Of a stretch of DNA of 64,000 nt, positions 42,805-55,063 are shown one piece after another. A program made the translations under genes and the position numbers. The notes beneath the pieces were generated by a model, which had not been told where the DNA came from, ran no database searches, and saw only the letters and a program-made list of their open reading frames with translations. The stretch's first letter is position 1. Each line of letters opens with the position of its first letter. Source of the stretch: Calonectria ilicicola (lineage: Eukaryota; Ascomycota; Sordariomycetes; Hypocreales; Nectriaceae); the NCBI GenBank assembly GCA_020809705.1, contig CP085826.1, positions 3,038,001 to 3,102,000 on the forward strand, in the 5' to 3' direction.

Positions 42805-45800
42805 TTCATGACCAGATTCGTTCCAAGTACCAAAGTCGCAAGGCCGAAGAGCAGGATAGGTATTGGCGCAAAAAAGAGAAGGGTTATAGAAAAAATAAAA
42901 GGCTTCCCTGCGGGTGGCCTGTAGACGATGCTTCTTCGAGCGTGTTCCTTCCTGGCTTCGCAGCTAAGAGGACAACCGTGTCACAGGATGCAAAGCCGTT
43001 ACAAAATCGACATCACTCTGGCGTTCTCTGGCCGGCAGAGGGGAATAGGAGCAGGAACTGGGGCGGCGGGTCTGCAGAGGGACTTAAGTGAAGGAATTGG
43101 GAAGTTTGAGAAAAGAAGAAGAGCCGTCCGGGCAAGCCAAGAAGCTGAGATTTGATCCCAGCGCCTGTAACAAGACGTTCAGGTTGGCTGTGTACCTGGG
43201 ACTGGCCTCTGTTCGCTGTACGCTGGTGCTGGCGCTGGCGCTCCCGCTCCACACTGGAGATCGCCACGGACTTGCCGGGGGGAGGGGCGGAGTTATGATG
43301 GACAGGGGGCCAGGGGCTGGAGTGCTGCAGGATACTTGGTGGTCGAAAATATAATAAATTAAAAATATAGGGCGGGTAGCGGGGGGTCAGGACATTAAGA
43401 CGCTGGGCTAGCCCCAGAAGGGCAGTGTCTGTAGACAAGGTACTGTATTCCAGGTGCCAGACGCGCCAGAAACAGGGGTGTGGGCAGTAACGAGCTGGAA
43501 CTGGCCCAGCTGGCCGTCCGCTAAACCGTACGCCGTCCACTGAACCACGCTTGATCCAACGGAAACGTGACGGACGGAGCCAGCTGCGATTGTCATCTGT
43601 TCGGGGGCCTGGTGCCGCCGAAGCCGACCCATCAAGAGACTTGACGACATCAGAGAGGCCGGCGCCTAAGGGGGGGTGATTGGGAGGGGGGAAATAAAAT
43701 GAAGACCTCAGTTCGAGTCGAGTCTGGGCAGACCGACGAGTCAGAGTCAGAGCGCCCGCGCGCCTTGGGACTCTCTCAGAATGCGTCGCAGCTTTAGTCG
43801 CGGGCGCTGTTACGGAACGAAACATTATCGGGACTCGGGACGGCGATTGCAGCAGCCCGATTTGGCTTCCCTTCCTCTCCTCCCTCTAACAACAGCTTCG
43901 AGAAAGCCGAAAGTCGCCAGCCATTCCCAGTGAGAGCCGAAACCCAGTGCAGGGCTGAGCATGCCGTGCGCCGTCAGCCATGCGCCGCGCGCCGGGAGCT
44001 TCACTCGCCCAGGCCGATCCTGGAAGACACATCGACCCAGGCCAAGGAGTTAATTGGCATACGCGCGTGTCTTGCACATGTAAATAGAAACAAACACAAG
44101 CGGCATAATCAAAGGCTCGGCTTAAGAGACACAAGAAAACATCCCCGATAATAAAAAAGAAAACTAAATAAATGAAGAAAGGGATACCAATACAAAGCAA
44201 AAAAAAAAAAAGAGCCGGAGTGTAATCAGAGGCGTACACAACGTCATCCATCAACCTGTCCTCATGGACAATGAACAAGAGAGACGGCTCATCACCTGGC
44301 ACATGCGTAGCACATACCTCATACGGCATATTGTGTTCAGGCGTGCTATCCTGATGGTAGGGCTCGGAGCCTTCGGCAACGGGGATTATCAGACGGATGC
44401 GAGATGATGAAAAGGTGAAGCACAGCAGCGGGGAAATAGGCGGGCTCAATTCATCTCACACAGCGAAATCGATGGTACGGGATGAGGAGCAAGGTTAGCC
44501 CAGCTTGTCCAACCTAATTACAGCCTCGCCCACACACCTCTCCGTTGGTAGGTTTTGTTTGTGTCCTTGGTGCTGCCAAGACAACCCTTTCGCAGGCCTC
44601 GGGGATGCCCACTGCGACTATTCGTCATTGTGCGTGCGGTGCTGTGGTTGATGTAAGAGCGGCTTGTCCACGTACACTATACTCCGTATGTTTCGAATCA
44701 GCATCTCTCGTCCCTCCGCATGCTCCTCTACTGCAGTGCTCTGTTGGCCCCGTCTTGCCCCGTGCTGTCTTGGCTTTATCGCAGCTGTCTCGCACACCCG
44801 TAAAAGAAGAAAGTCACAGAAACAACAGGGAAAGAAAAAAAAAATAGTGAGCGTCAAAACTCACTGCTGCTACTATTGTTACTACTGCTGCATCCCACAC
44901 AAACGCTACGGGGTATTATTGTTTTGTCTCGGGATGACAACAACAAAATCCCAGCCTCTGCCGTCACGCCTCCACTGCGGCGTGTCTCATCCCCTTTGGG
45001 GGGGTTCGGCCAAATAAGGCGTGCCCATGCTTGCTCGGCTCCTCAAAATTCTTGCCTCCAACGTGTTCAGTTCCCCCATCTCAACTCGGGACAAGATTAT
45101 CGCAGGCCTGCGGAGCACATGGCGGAGGGGACGGAGTACGGATATACAAATGAGAGCGATGCAGAGACACGATCCCTGCGGGACATTCCATTCCAGTCCC
45201 CTGGCCCCCTTTAGCGCGTCGAGGCGTTGGCGCCAGCCTGCTGCAAATCTGCCCGGCTAGATGGGGATCATCATCAGTCCCTGGCGGGCTGGCTTCTTTT
45301 GACTTTGAACTGGTCACTATGCCCTCGCAGCTGGGAACCTCGCCGTTGGTCCGCTAAGCTAGCGCCTGCACTGGAGATGCTAGCCTGACCCGAGGTTGGC
45401 GATGTGAGGGGTTGTGGGCTTGGGCGGCTGGAGTCGCGGGCGTCTCTCGCTTCTGCATTCTCGCAGATGGCCCAACAAAGAGACGGTGGCGCACATGCAA
45501 AAATGGGAAATGGGGCCATTTTCACCAGAGTCAAAGGGCTGCCAGCCAGTCACGACGAGCGCAAGCAGAGGCTGAGAAAGACTTGGCTTGTGGTGTTTGG
45601 CCTCTTTGAGTGCCCGGCCTCGCGGGAGCCCGGGATGGCTACCAAAGTTCAATATTTTGATAGCCACCGCTTCTTCAAGACATTGAGCGCGGGCTACGCA
45701 TCATTGCCAATATGCACATGGTATTACTTCATAGCTCGCAGATAACCAGTCGACCCATTCGCCCATCCATCCTTGGTCCCCCTGGAAAGTATCACGGTTC

Positions 45801-48800
45801 GTCCGGGCTGCTTTCCCAATGTGATTACAGAGAAGTGCCGTCATCCCAATTGCAGGAACCATAGGACTGGCACCCCCATCCAATATACCCAGTACATGTA
45901 TTATGCATTCAGCACATACCATCCCATCTTCTCATTCGACATTTTTTTACCCGGAGAACCGTGGCCGTGCTTTCTTCCTCGGATTCCAATTCGACACCAG
46001 CGATGCAATCAAGGACGAAAAATTAGGGGCCCCCCAAAAAGCATTTACCGACCATTGCCTGAAGGGATGGGGGCGGAAGACCAAGTGTTGGCCTCTGCAT
46101 CCTGGTGGTGATGGAGGAGGCAGACGCACTGCGCTGCTCACTACTTGCTGCATATGCGGCTGCACCACACAGCCAGCTCATTTCATCGGCGGCTCTCCCC
46201 CACCCACCCACACGCAGAATTGACTGACTTTCTGACCTTGGCTCGCCTTGCGCGATGCCCCTTCCAGCGGGAGCCACAGTGAGATTGGGACAAGCAGAGG
46301 CTGGGCGAGATACTGCCTCATTGGGTTTAACGCAGCCGTACCGATCGTGTAATGTCCAGGTTGAAGGCCTGTGTGCCAAGGGACGCTCCTGTTTAATTTT
46401 GCTGTCCCAATCCTCCAGGAACCCCCTCTCTCTGCCGATATGTCATGAGCAATACGGCAACCATGTTTGCGTATCCATGTCGTGTACCTTTTTTTTTTTT
46501 AAACCCTGGCATTGAGCAAATGTTGTATTTGTCGTTCCCAACACGACGAGGATCTTATGCCCTGGTGTGTATAAACATAGCACAATCCCTCCACGGCTGA
46601 GAGAACGCGGATACAGACTAAATGGCGCTTGATGTCACAATGGAGGACCAGAAGACGACTGTGAAACGCACGACATGTCGTCATTGGCTGATTCTCCCAG
46701 GAAGCACCTCGCATGGCAACGATCGATTTGGATATTCGTACATATATACTAGCCTTCCGTTATGTGTCTCTCTTTTTGCGCATGGATTTTGCCTGTTTCT
46801 TAGACATCGCTTCCGCTCACGGATTCCGCGTTCGCTCCAGCCATCCGACTGTTGTCCATTATGCCTCCTTTCCCACAAGTCGTCAGCGAGCCCCCCGACC
46901 GTGGTAATCTCTCAGCTCGCTGAGGGTCTGCATTTTACTAGCTCCACCGATTGACGGTCAGGCAGGTCAATCATGGGCCGGCTAAGCCTTGACAGGCCTA
47001 CGCTAACAAGTCCTGGATGCCCTCGCCCTTGTGCGACCCAAAGCTGCATACGCGGTGCAATAGAGCACGCATTTTACCTGACCGGTTTTGCCCAATTCGC
47101 CATGCGCCAAGTGGTGCCAGTACAGCAAGGGGAAACCAGAGTCTCGAAAAACAGAGTACATGGCTAGCTTACTATGGCTGCGCCCGGGCCCCTCAGATAC
47201 CTACGTGTTCAATGTTCTAGTTCCCATGTTGTGCCCTTGCTCGGCTGAGGGGCGCCAGTGCAGTGTTCCAGACTGACGGTGCCACTGTACAAGCCGTGCC
47301 ACGGCTGATCCCTCATCCGTCGTGGTGATCTGACACCTTCCACCGCCAGTTCAATTTTTTTTCTCCTCATGTTTCCATCGTTCACGGGAGCCAAGTGTCC
47401 CTAGGCTAAAACGGCGTTTCGTCTAGCTGTTGGGCATCACCTAGCGCTTGTTTGTCTCGACCTGAGACGCCCCCGGCGGGCGTACAGAAGAGTTGGCATC
47501 GTTTGGTTGCTGATGGAGAACTACTTGCTCCGATGGCCTTCTAGAAGGCCTAGTTCTAATGTGAACAGACCAGCCAGCTGAATACTCGGCAAGCGTTGTG
47601 AGGCTATTGGACAGCTCAATTATTAGCACTTTCCGGGCCCACGCCTTGCCATGTCGAAGCACATAGCCTATTACTAAACAGGTTCGACAAATATACGAGA
47701 CACGATCCAAGACCTCAATTCGCCCGTTTCCGTGCTTTGTTTGATGTGTCACAAACGATAACGCCATCGAAACAAAATTAGCTTGTCGGAGCGTCGACAA
47801 CGGCGTCAGGGGAAATTTTTTTTAAAGCAGAATCAAACATTTAGCACGAGATGTAGCCCTATCTTCATGCACCAGTGTCCGTTGGTTTAAGGAGCAGAGG
47901 TGTTTGGTAATAATAGGGCATTTTTAATCTTGGCACGTTTATTTTTCCTTCAACAATTCGGGCACAGAGAGAACCCATTGTTGTACACACAAATGCCGTT
48001 TTGCGAGATGCGCGATGCGCATGCACATCATCATTTCACGTACGTACTTACCATTGGTGCAATCACGGAGGTGGTCAGGATCAGACCACCCCAATGCACA
48101 TCACTGTCCATCAGGGACTTTTTCATTCTCCTGAGACGCGGGCCGTGGGAAATCGCCATCCCATGCGAAAAACTCCCCCCAAGCTGGTAATTCAAACAGA
48201 ATCCGAGAGCGTGGTTGAGCCGTGAACATGATGTGTCGGGAAGACGCGTCAGCTTCCGGTAGAAACACATGCATGTGGTTTGTGTTTCAGCACCGCGTTC
48301 GGGCTTGGGGTAGCTTCATTTTGAGTGATGAAGTTTTTTCAAGAAGCGAAAAATTTTGGAGCGATGGCTGTTCGAGGATATGGTCGTGCATGATTATGTA
48401 ATTCTGCATGGCCCGGTCGTTTTGAGCACGGACATTCTTTGCCCTGTGCATTTTATGTTCTCCATGCTCCCTCCGGCGTACCCAGCTTGCCAAGCCTTTT
48501 TTTCCTGAACTCGTATTTCATCTGTTATCCTGTTGGAATCCCCGTTAAATGCCAGTGCTTGTGGCAAATTTGACGTTTTATTACCGTAACATGACCGGGG
48601 TTTTTCTTTTTCTTCTCCGCTTGGTAGTGTTTAGTGGTCGAGTTTAGGTTTTGGAAATGATTGCCTCCGATCTTACTTTCAGGTCAGAGTTTGATGCAAC
48701 ATGTGTGATTTCAATGGGAAAATGCCTTTTCCCCTGAGCTACGGGGACTGTAACTTCAGGGTATGGGCTCGTAGTTTCTGGGTGTTGTCCATTCGGCTGT

Positions 48801-50818
48801 GTTGCTAGGAGATATTTTGTGTTGACGGGGAAACATCACATATCACATCAGACATAAAATTATCCAACAGCCACAATTAATACAATGACTCGAGGTCTAG
48901 ATTCAGTGGGAAAAGAAAAACTGAACCCTTTCAAAAGCTCTAGTGAGCAGCCCTTCACATAAACCCGTAGCGAGGGGGGATTAGGGTGGCATACTCGGTG
49001 ATGGACATTCTTGATTGGCACCAAGTACAGGGTATGTACACAATCAAATCCAATGCGATACCAAACTCAAATTCAGCTTCGTCAACAAGGCGAAAGCGAG
49101 CGGTGACGTCACAGCGACATAACATTGGCCAGTCTGGCAATACGTCGCATTGAAGGAAAATGGGCCTCACCTGCAAGAGCGCTGTTTTATCGACCAGTGA
49201 GACTTGTCATACCAAAATCGAGGTTCTAGAAGTCGTACTGTAGGGATCACCGGCATGAAATCACACGTGGATAGGTGCAGGCAAGGGAGAACGCAGTGGT
49301 GCATCGATCGACATGGACGCCACAGACTGGAAATATTCCAGGCAGGAGACCTGGTCGAATGATGACATATGGGAGCGAGGATCCCGAGACGCGTAGGGTA
49401 GCAGATCTCCGCAGGATTGCACAAATGCGGATGTCCATCTCATTGTTAAGATTGAGCGGCACGGGTTGTGGGTTTTCACGTTTCAAGATTACTGATGGGT
49501 GAGAAACAGGCTCCTCCGTGTTGCGCGCCTGGGTTTCCACAAATTGTGCAACCAACTCTTGGCTTCTTGGCGGTCGGGCCGTACAAAGCAACCATGAGAG
49601 CATGGGATTTGATTGCGGATCATTGTGGTCGCATCCTTTCGTCCATGATTTTTTTTTTATTCCTCCCTTGCTGTGATAATCAGACCAATCTTTTTTTGCC
49701 ATGCCTGCATGTGCCGCGTGGCAGTCAAGGCACAAAACATGATGTCGACAAGAGGCCGTCAGCTGATGGGATGAAGCTGGCGTCAGCAGGGCGATTTTGC
49801 ACTGCAAAAAGAGGTCATGCTAGGCCCATCGGGAACCCGGCAGAGCTGTGAGGGTGTCGCAAACGGGAAGCTGATATGGGCCGGCGAGCTAGACTGCGCA
49901 GCCAATGGGAGGATGTATTATTTTCCTTGGCAACATGACAATCCTGGTCCCATTTGCCTTGATGTTGCGCCTCGTAGCTGGCAGCGTAGACAAAGACGGG
50001 GATGTCTTGTTTTCCCCAATGACGCTAATGAGTCGAACAACAAAATGAGAAAAAAGAAAAGAAAAGAAAAAGAAACAAGGTGTGAGATGACTCTGTTGTG
50101 CGCCGGTCAATCGAAGCGGCAACCAGCGCAGTAAGCTTAATCGCAGCGGAACTTTGGGAGCTGATGACTGGGGGACCCATAATACGGGAGGGAACCCAAA
50201 TTAATAGAGGAGCAAAAAAGCCACCACAACAGAGCATATCGTTTACAGTATTTTTTTGGCTTATTTTCGCAATCGCGGGTTGTTACTCTTCTAGTCATTA
50301 GTGTCAATGCTCATGCCGTAGCGGACTGGCTATGGTGGATAGCGGCCAGGAACGTAGTAGCACCAGAGAAGTAGTGTGCTGCTTGAGATCCCTGTTGACG
50401 CCCAAAATCTGGATCTTGGTCTCGACTCTACTCCCTAGCACCTGCACCTGCGTCATCTGTTGTGCTGGTGTCAGTTGGTGTGTCTCTCGTTAGTTGCTCT
50501 GGCTGGTTTCTCCGTCCCCCTCCTATATTTCTTTTTACTTCTTCCATTTGCATTTCTCACCCTCTCCCACGACATTCCCGGTTCAGCTCCCGGTCCTGTG
50601 CTCCGAGTTGTCATTGAGCCATCGCATTGTAGCTGTAGACACACCAGTTGCACTCGGTGGTGACGCCCCAAGACATTTCAGCTGCAAATTGCACGCCCCA
50701 GCTCGACGACAACCACCAAACTCGTGCCCGTTGCTTGCGCGCGCCTTCGCGACGTCGGTCGTTCACGCGCCACTTCCCAGGTCCCTCCCAGCACTCGAAT
50801 TGGTCACCGGACCGCAGC
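42805..50818. other. 8-kb gene-poor region between divergent DUF1765 and PhoD genes
   Basis: The longest stretch without a supported gene. The left 1 kb is the C/T-rich DUF1765 leader (an open minus frame at 43013-43825 is low-complexity leader); the right 350 bases are the PhoD leader. In between, open frames of 60-190 codons overlap on both strands without conserved content. Base composition resembles neighbouring intergenic DNA rather than the AT-rich island. One minus-strand stretch near 44329 reads as plausible peptide (see findings). No tRNA, 5S or transposon features recognised. Confidence 0.45.
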
Positions 50819-53428
50819 ATGGCGACTCACGACGGCGAGAGGCCGCTAACGGGAGATGAGCGCAACCCGTATGCCTCGTCCAGCCGCTGGCGGCACCAGG
50901 AGTCGTCGGCCTACAGCGAATACGCAGGGGCGCAAGTTGCGGCGCGAAGTCCTGTTCACCACGGTAGCTCAAGTGACTTGGCCAACTTTCTCAACACGAC
51001 GCGAGTGACTCCTGATACCGATGCTCGAAGTGCGCACAGCACCGGAAAGCATCAGCCCCTTGCTGTTGCTGCTGCAGAGGCGAACCCTGACGGCCCAGCT
51101 CTGGAAAGCTCCGGGGAGACTGAGGCGCCCGATGGTAAAGAAATTGTCTGTGGACCCCTCTTGAACTACCGACGCATGAACGAGGGTCGCTGGCATGGTA
51201 GTGTTCTAATTGTCATTCGGGGTGGTGGAAAAACACCCCTTCACCAGCCTGTCTTGGCCCTGCGACGGACTTCGAGCGCATCGCAGGCCGCGGCACCCGG
51301 CGGAACTAATGGCGAGCTCAATGGCGCCGATCTGTCAAACGGAGCACCCGAGGCAACTCTTGTCGAGTCGCAATGCCTCTATTCCGACCCGCGCAATACT
51401 TTCTGGGCGTTTGATATTAGCGTCCCAATGGACGTTGTCGAGACGAGCTACGAATATGAAATTCCGGAATTGCGATTCTCGGCCGAACATAAGCCTCGAA
51501 TCAACACCTTCTTTGTCCCCGCCAAGAATGAATCGATGCGCATCATGTTTCACTCGTGCAACGGTTTTAGCGTTGGCACTGACGTGGATGCATGGAGCGG
51601 GCCTGCTCTGTGGAACGACGTGGCTCGCAAGCACAGCGCAATTCCTTTCCATGTCATGGTTGGAGGCGGCGACCAGATCTACAACGATGGAATCCGAGTC
51701 GATGGGCCTCTGCGCCCTTGGACCGATATCAGTAACCCCAAGAAGCGCCGAGACTTTCCCTTCCCCGAAAAGCTCCGTTCCGAGTGCGACGACTACTATT
51801 TGAATAATTATATTCGTTGGTATAACACGGCACCGTTTGCGAAAATGAACGGACAGATCCCCCAGCTCAACATTTGGGATGATCACGACGTGAGTTCGCA
51901 ATACGAGGTTCAACCGCATCCTGTTAACAGGTTTCTAGATTATCGACGGGTTTGGCTCGTACGTGGATAACTTCATGCGCTGCGATGTCTTCCGAGGCAT
52001 TGGTGGTACAGCGCACAAGTATTACATGCTCTTCCAACAACACATGCCGCCGCCGCAATCCACTTACACTACAGGTATGATGACGGAATGGAATTGAAAT
52101 AGGCAATTGCTGTGAGGAGACGAGCTAAATATTTGTAGATCATGCTGCCTTGGAATCTTCCACGCAGGGACCCGATCCGAACCAGCTTATCGACACCTAC
52201 GTTGCGCCCCCGAAGACTGAGCCGCAGTATATCCTTGGCACCAAGCCTGGTCCATATGTGGCAGAACATTCGCACAACATGTATGCCCGACTTGGAGCAC
52301 GCATCGCTCTGCTAGGAATCGATGCGCGAACTGAGGTTAGCAATCCAACTTAACTTATGCAATCAGGTCCTAATACGAGAGACAGCGAACCCGGCACCAA
52401 GTTAACTACCCAGAGACATATGACGCCATCTTTGATAGATTGCGGACAGAGTTGCGAGCGGCAGCAGACTCGGGCCAGCCTATCAAGCATCTCATCTTGC
52501 TGCTTGGCATCCCTATTGCGTATCCGGTATGTAGATATGGTTCGTTTGTTTTGTGTTGTTTGGTAACTAACATCGATTGCAGCGGTTGACATGGTTGGAA
52601 AACATCTTTCGAAGCCCTCTAATGGGCCCCGTCAAGCTCCTAAATCGCAGATTTGGCATTGGCGGTGGCTTGTTTAACCAGTTTGATGGTAGCATCGATC
52701 TTTTGGATGACCTTGACGATCATTACACCGCCAAGACTCACAAAAAGGAGCGACACGACTTGATGGTTGCGCTGCAGAAGGTGTCGGCCGAGTTTTCAGT
52801 TCGAGTGACAATTCTCGGAGGCGACGTTCACTTGGCTGCTCTGGGACGATTCTACTCGAACCCTGACCTGAAGATCCCGGCAGAAGAGGACCATCGTTAC
52901 ATGGTCAACGTCATTTCGTCGGCCATTGTCAATAAGCCACCGCCTCAAGCTGTCGCAAACTTGCTTGCTCGCCGGAACAAGATTCATCACCTGAACTCCA
53001 AGACGGACGAGACCTTGCTGGATTTGTTTAACAAGGACCCTGGCCAGTCAACAAAGACGGCCGGCCACAACCATTGCACGATGCCAAGCCGTAACTTTGC
53101 TTCGATTACCGAGAACTCGCCCAATAATGCGGGGGCTCAAACTAACGGGCACGCGACGGAAGAGGAGCAATCGTTCCTGGGCAAAAACGGTCACAGCACT
53201 CTCCACAAGGGCGAGGTTGGATCCGGCACTGAGCACAAGGCGGCATCGCGGGATACCCACGGAGCGGGCAACGACGGTACATTGGATATTTGCATCAATG
53301 TCGAGATTGACCAGCACAACCCAGAGGGGCGAACCGACATGTACGGTTTGACGGTGCCATTGCTCAACTATCAAAAGAGAGAGGAACCAGAGACGCCCCC
53401 ACCGGCATCGGCCTCTTCAAACCATTAA
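50819..53428 (+). CDS. PhoD-like metallophosphatase / alkaline phosphatase D family protein
   Basis: Exons 50819-51889, 51939-52074, 52139-52335, 52386-52526 and 52583-53428 give 796 residues. PhoD-type enzymes are metal-dependent phosphodiesterases/phosphatases; this fungal subfamily is intracellular and poorly studied. Residues 1 to about 110 are low-complexity. The core has IMFHSCNGF, VMVGGGDQIYND with Asp285, WDDHDIIDGFGSY (357 at the splice), IALLGIDARTE, and LGGDVHLAALGRFYS with Asp596/His598, consistent with metal-binding positions. The C-terminal about 130 residues are Asn/Gly/His-rich until a conserved-looking end (LDICINVEIDQHN, MYGLTVPLL). All four introns are 49-64 bp with GT-AG ends; each junction keeps the frame. 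No signal peptide. The ATG at 50819 was chosen because the longer open frame upstream has no ATG. Confidence 0.85.
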
Positions 53429-55063
53429 GCTTGTACGACACGATGATATGCGCTTTACTAATGGACATAATTGGGCGCATGGAGAAGTTTGTCTTATCTA
53501 TGTATTAACGACCGCAACCGGGAGCGAAATAGTCCGGTAGGAACGGGCGGATGAAAGTGGAGTCTGGTCGGAGAGCCGATAATGTCTGATTGATATGGGT
53601 CCTGGAATAAGCCTGAGGGAGCCGAACTGTGGAGAAGGGATAGCTCCTCCGAGCCGCAGTCATGATAATAACCAGTGGGGGCGGAGCTATTACATGTACG
53701 ATGGGGCATGAAGTATTTTGCTTGCTCTTTTCTTTTTTTATACACTGTAGAGACAGCAGCATATACGTCTCTCAGGGGGAGAAGCAAGAGATGAGAGGGT
53801 CCCGGGGCATGATGAACTGGCATTAGTAGAGAGAGGTGGTTGGTTGCAGAAATCCTGGGAGGGCATTGATACCATCAGTCCTTGTTTTTTTTGCTTGTCT
53901 ATTTATCTAATGCTAACTATCGACGCTCACACATTGTGGTGTCTATTCCCACTGCTCGACCTCTACGGAAAAAAATTGCTGCTGGCACTGTGACATGTCT
54001 CTGTGATACAACCTGAGCTCGTCATGTCCCTGTCATAGCCCATGCAAGACGCAAGCACATGACCAGCCCGCAACGCCAGGTCCCCCGCGCTGGCGGTTCG
54101 GCAAAGCGCGGGACTCGTGGCCAGCGGCGACAAGCTCTCTGATCTGACCCGCCAGAAACACAAACGAACCCCCCCGGACTTTGCCTTTCTTTTACTAGCT
54201 GCTGCGTCTGGACCTGGGGACGGGGTGCGGCTCTTCGCGGGAGAAGGAAAAAGCGACAGACGAGTACGGGTCGACAGGGCCAAGCAAGTGGCCGAAACCG
54301 GCGGGGCCGGGGGGGCGACAGAGATCGGATTTGCCATTGACCAATCACGGACCTAAAAACAAGGCCGGCGGGCGATTGCTTTTGGTGTGTGTGTGTGTGC
54401 TGTGTTGTTGGAGCTCTCTCTCTGCTGGATGCCGCACTGCTTGGCCATCCATTCGTGGTCAAACACCACACCAAATCTGCTTTCCATCGTGTAGTTTCTA
54501 TAGTGATTCCACGCTCGCACCTCCTCATGTACGATATTTATTGTTTATTTTCATTCTCCCTATCTCCCTTATCGCCTTCATAGCTGACACGGCCCAAGAA
54601 CGACACAGCAATATGGACGTCATGTGGCCGGCGGCCCCACGGTCTGTCCCCCCCGCTCCGCCCCATCCAAACCCGCCCTGTCCACAATGCCAGTGATTGT
54701 TTGCAGGGCAAACGTCTTAGGCCGCGATAAGCCGAGTGAAGCACTGTAGGCGCAACGGTGAGGAGGCAAGACAACAGATGGGCACGGTATGGCGAAAAAA
54801 AAAACAAATAATTTAAAAGCCACAAGGTTGGGGTAGGCGGCTAAGAAGCTTATTGGGGAAAAGAAGTGATAATCCTCACCGGAAGGCATCGGCTGTACAA
54901 TCTTGTCCTTCTACATACATATCAGCGTCCCCCTCGCCCACGCATCCTGCACCTCTCTGTTCCTCGACCTTATCTATCAGCGACCTTTTTCTTCTTTTTC
55001 TTCCAATTGATTTTCTGCCTTTTTTCGAGATACCCTCCATTGACGATAAGACGCACGCACACA
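53429..55063. other. Intergenic region, PhoD gene to put2
   Basis: About 1.6 kb with the PhoD 3' flank and put2 promoter. It includes a TG microsatellite at 54385-54399 and a CCGG-N5-CCGG pair at 54298-54310. CCGG pairs are bound by the proline regulator PrnA in Aspergillus, but this spacing is not one I can vouch for. No supported gene. Confidence 0.45.
54385..54399. repeat. TG microsatellite
   Basis: GTGTGTGTGTGTGTG tract in the put2 upstream region. Confidence 0.75.

Noticed and set aside
43013..43825. 270-codon minus-strand open frame upstream of the DUF1765 gene
   Set aside because: Low-complexity Pro/Arg/Ser peptide overlapping the C/T-rich leader of the DUF1765 gene; no conserved motif.
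49247..49807. 186-codon minus-strand open frame in the gene desert
   Set aside because: Atypical composition, overlapping open frames on the opposite strand and no recognised motif.
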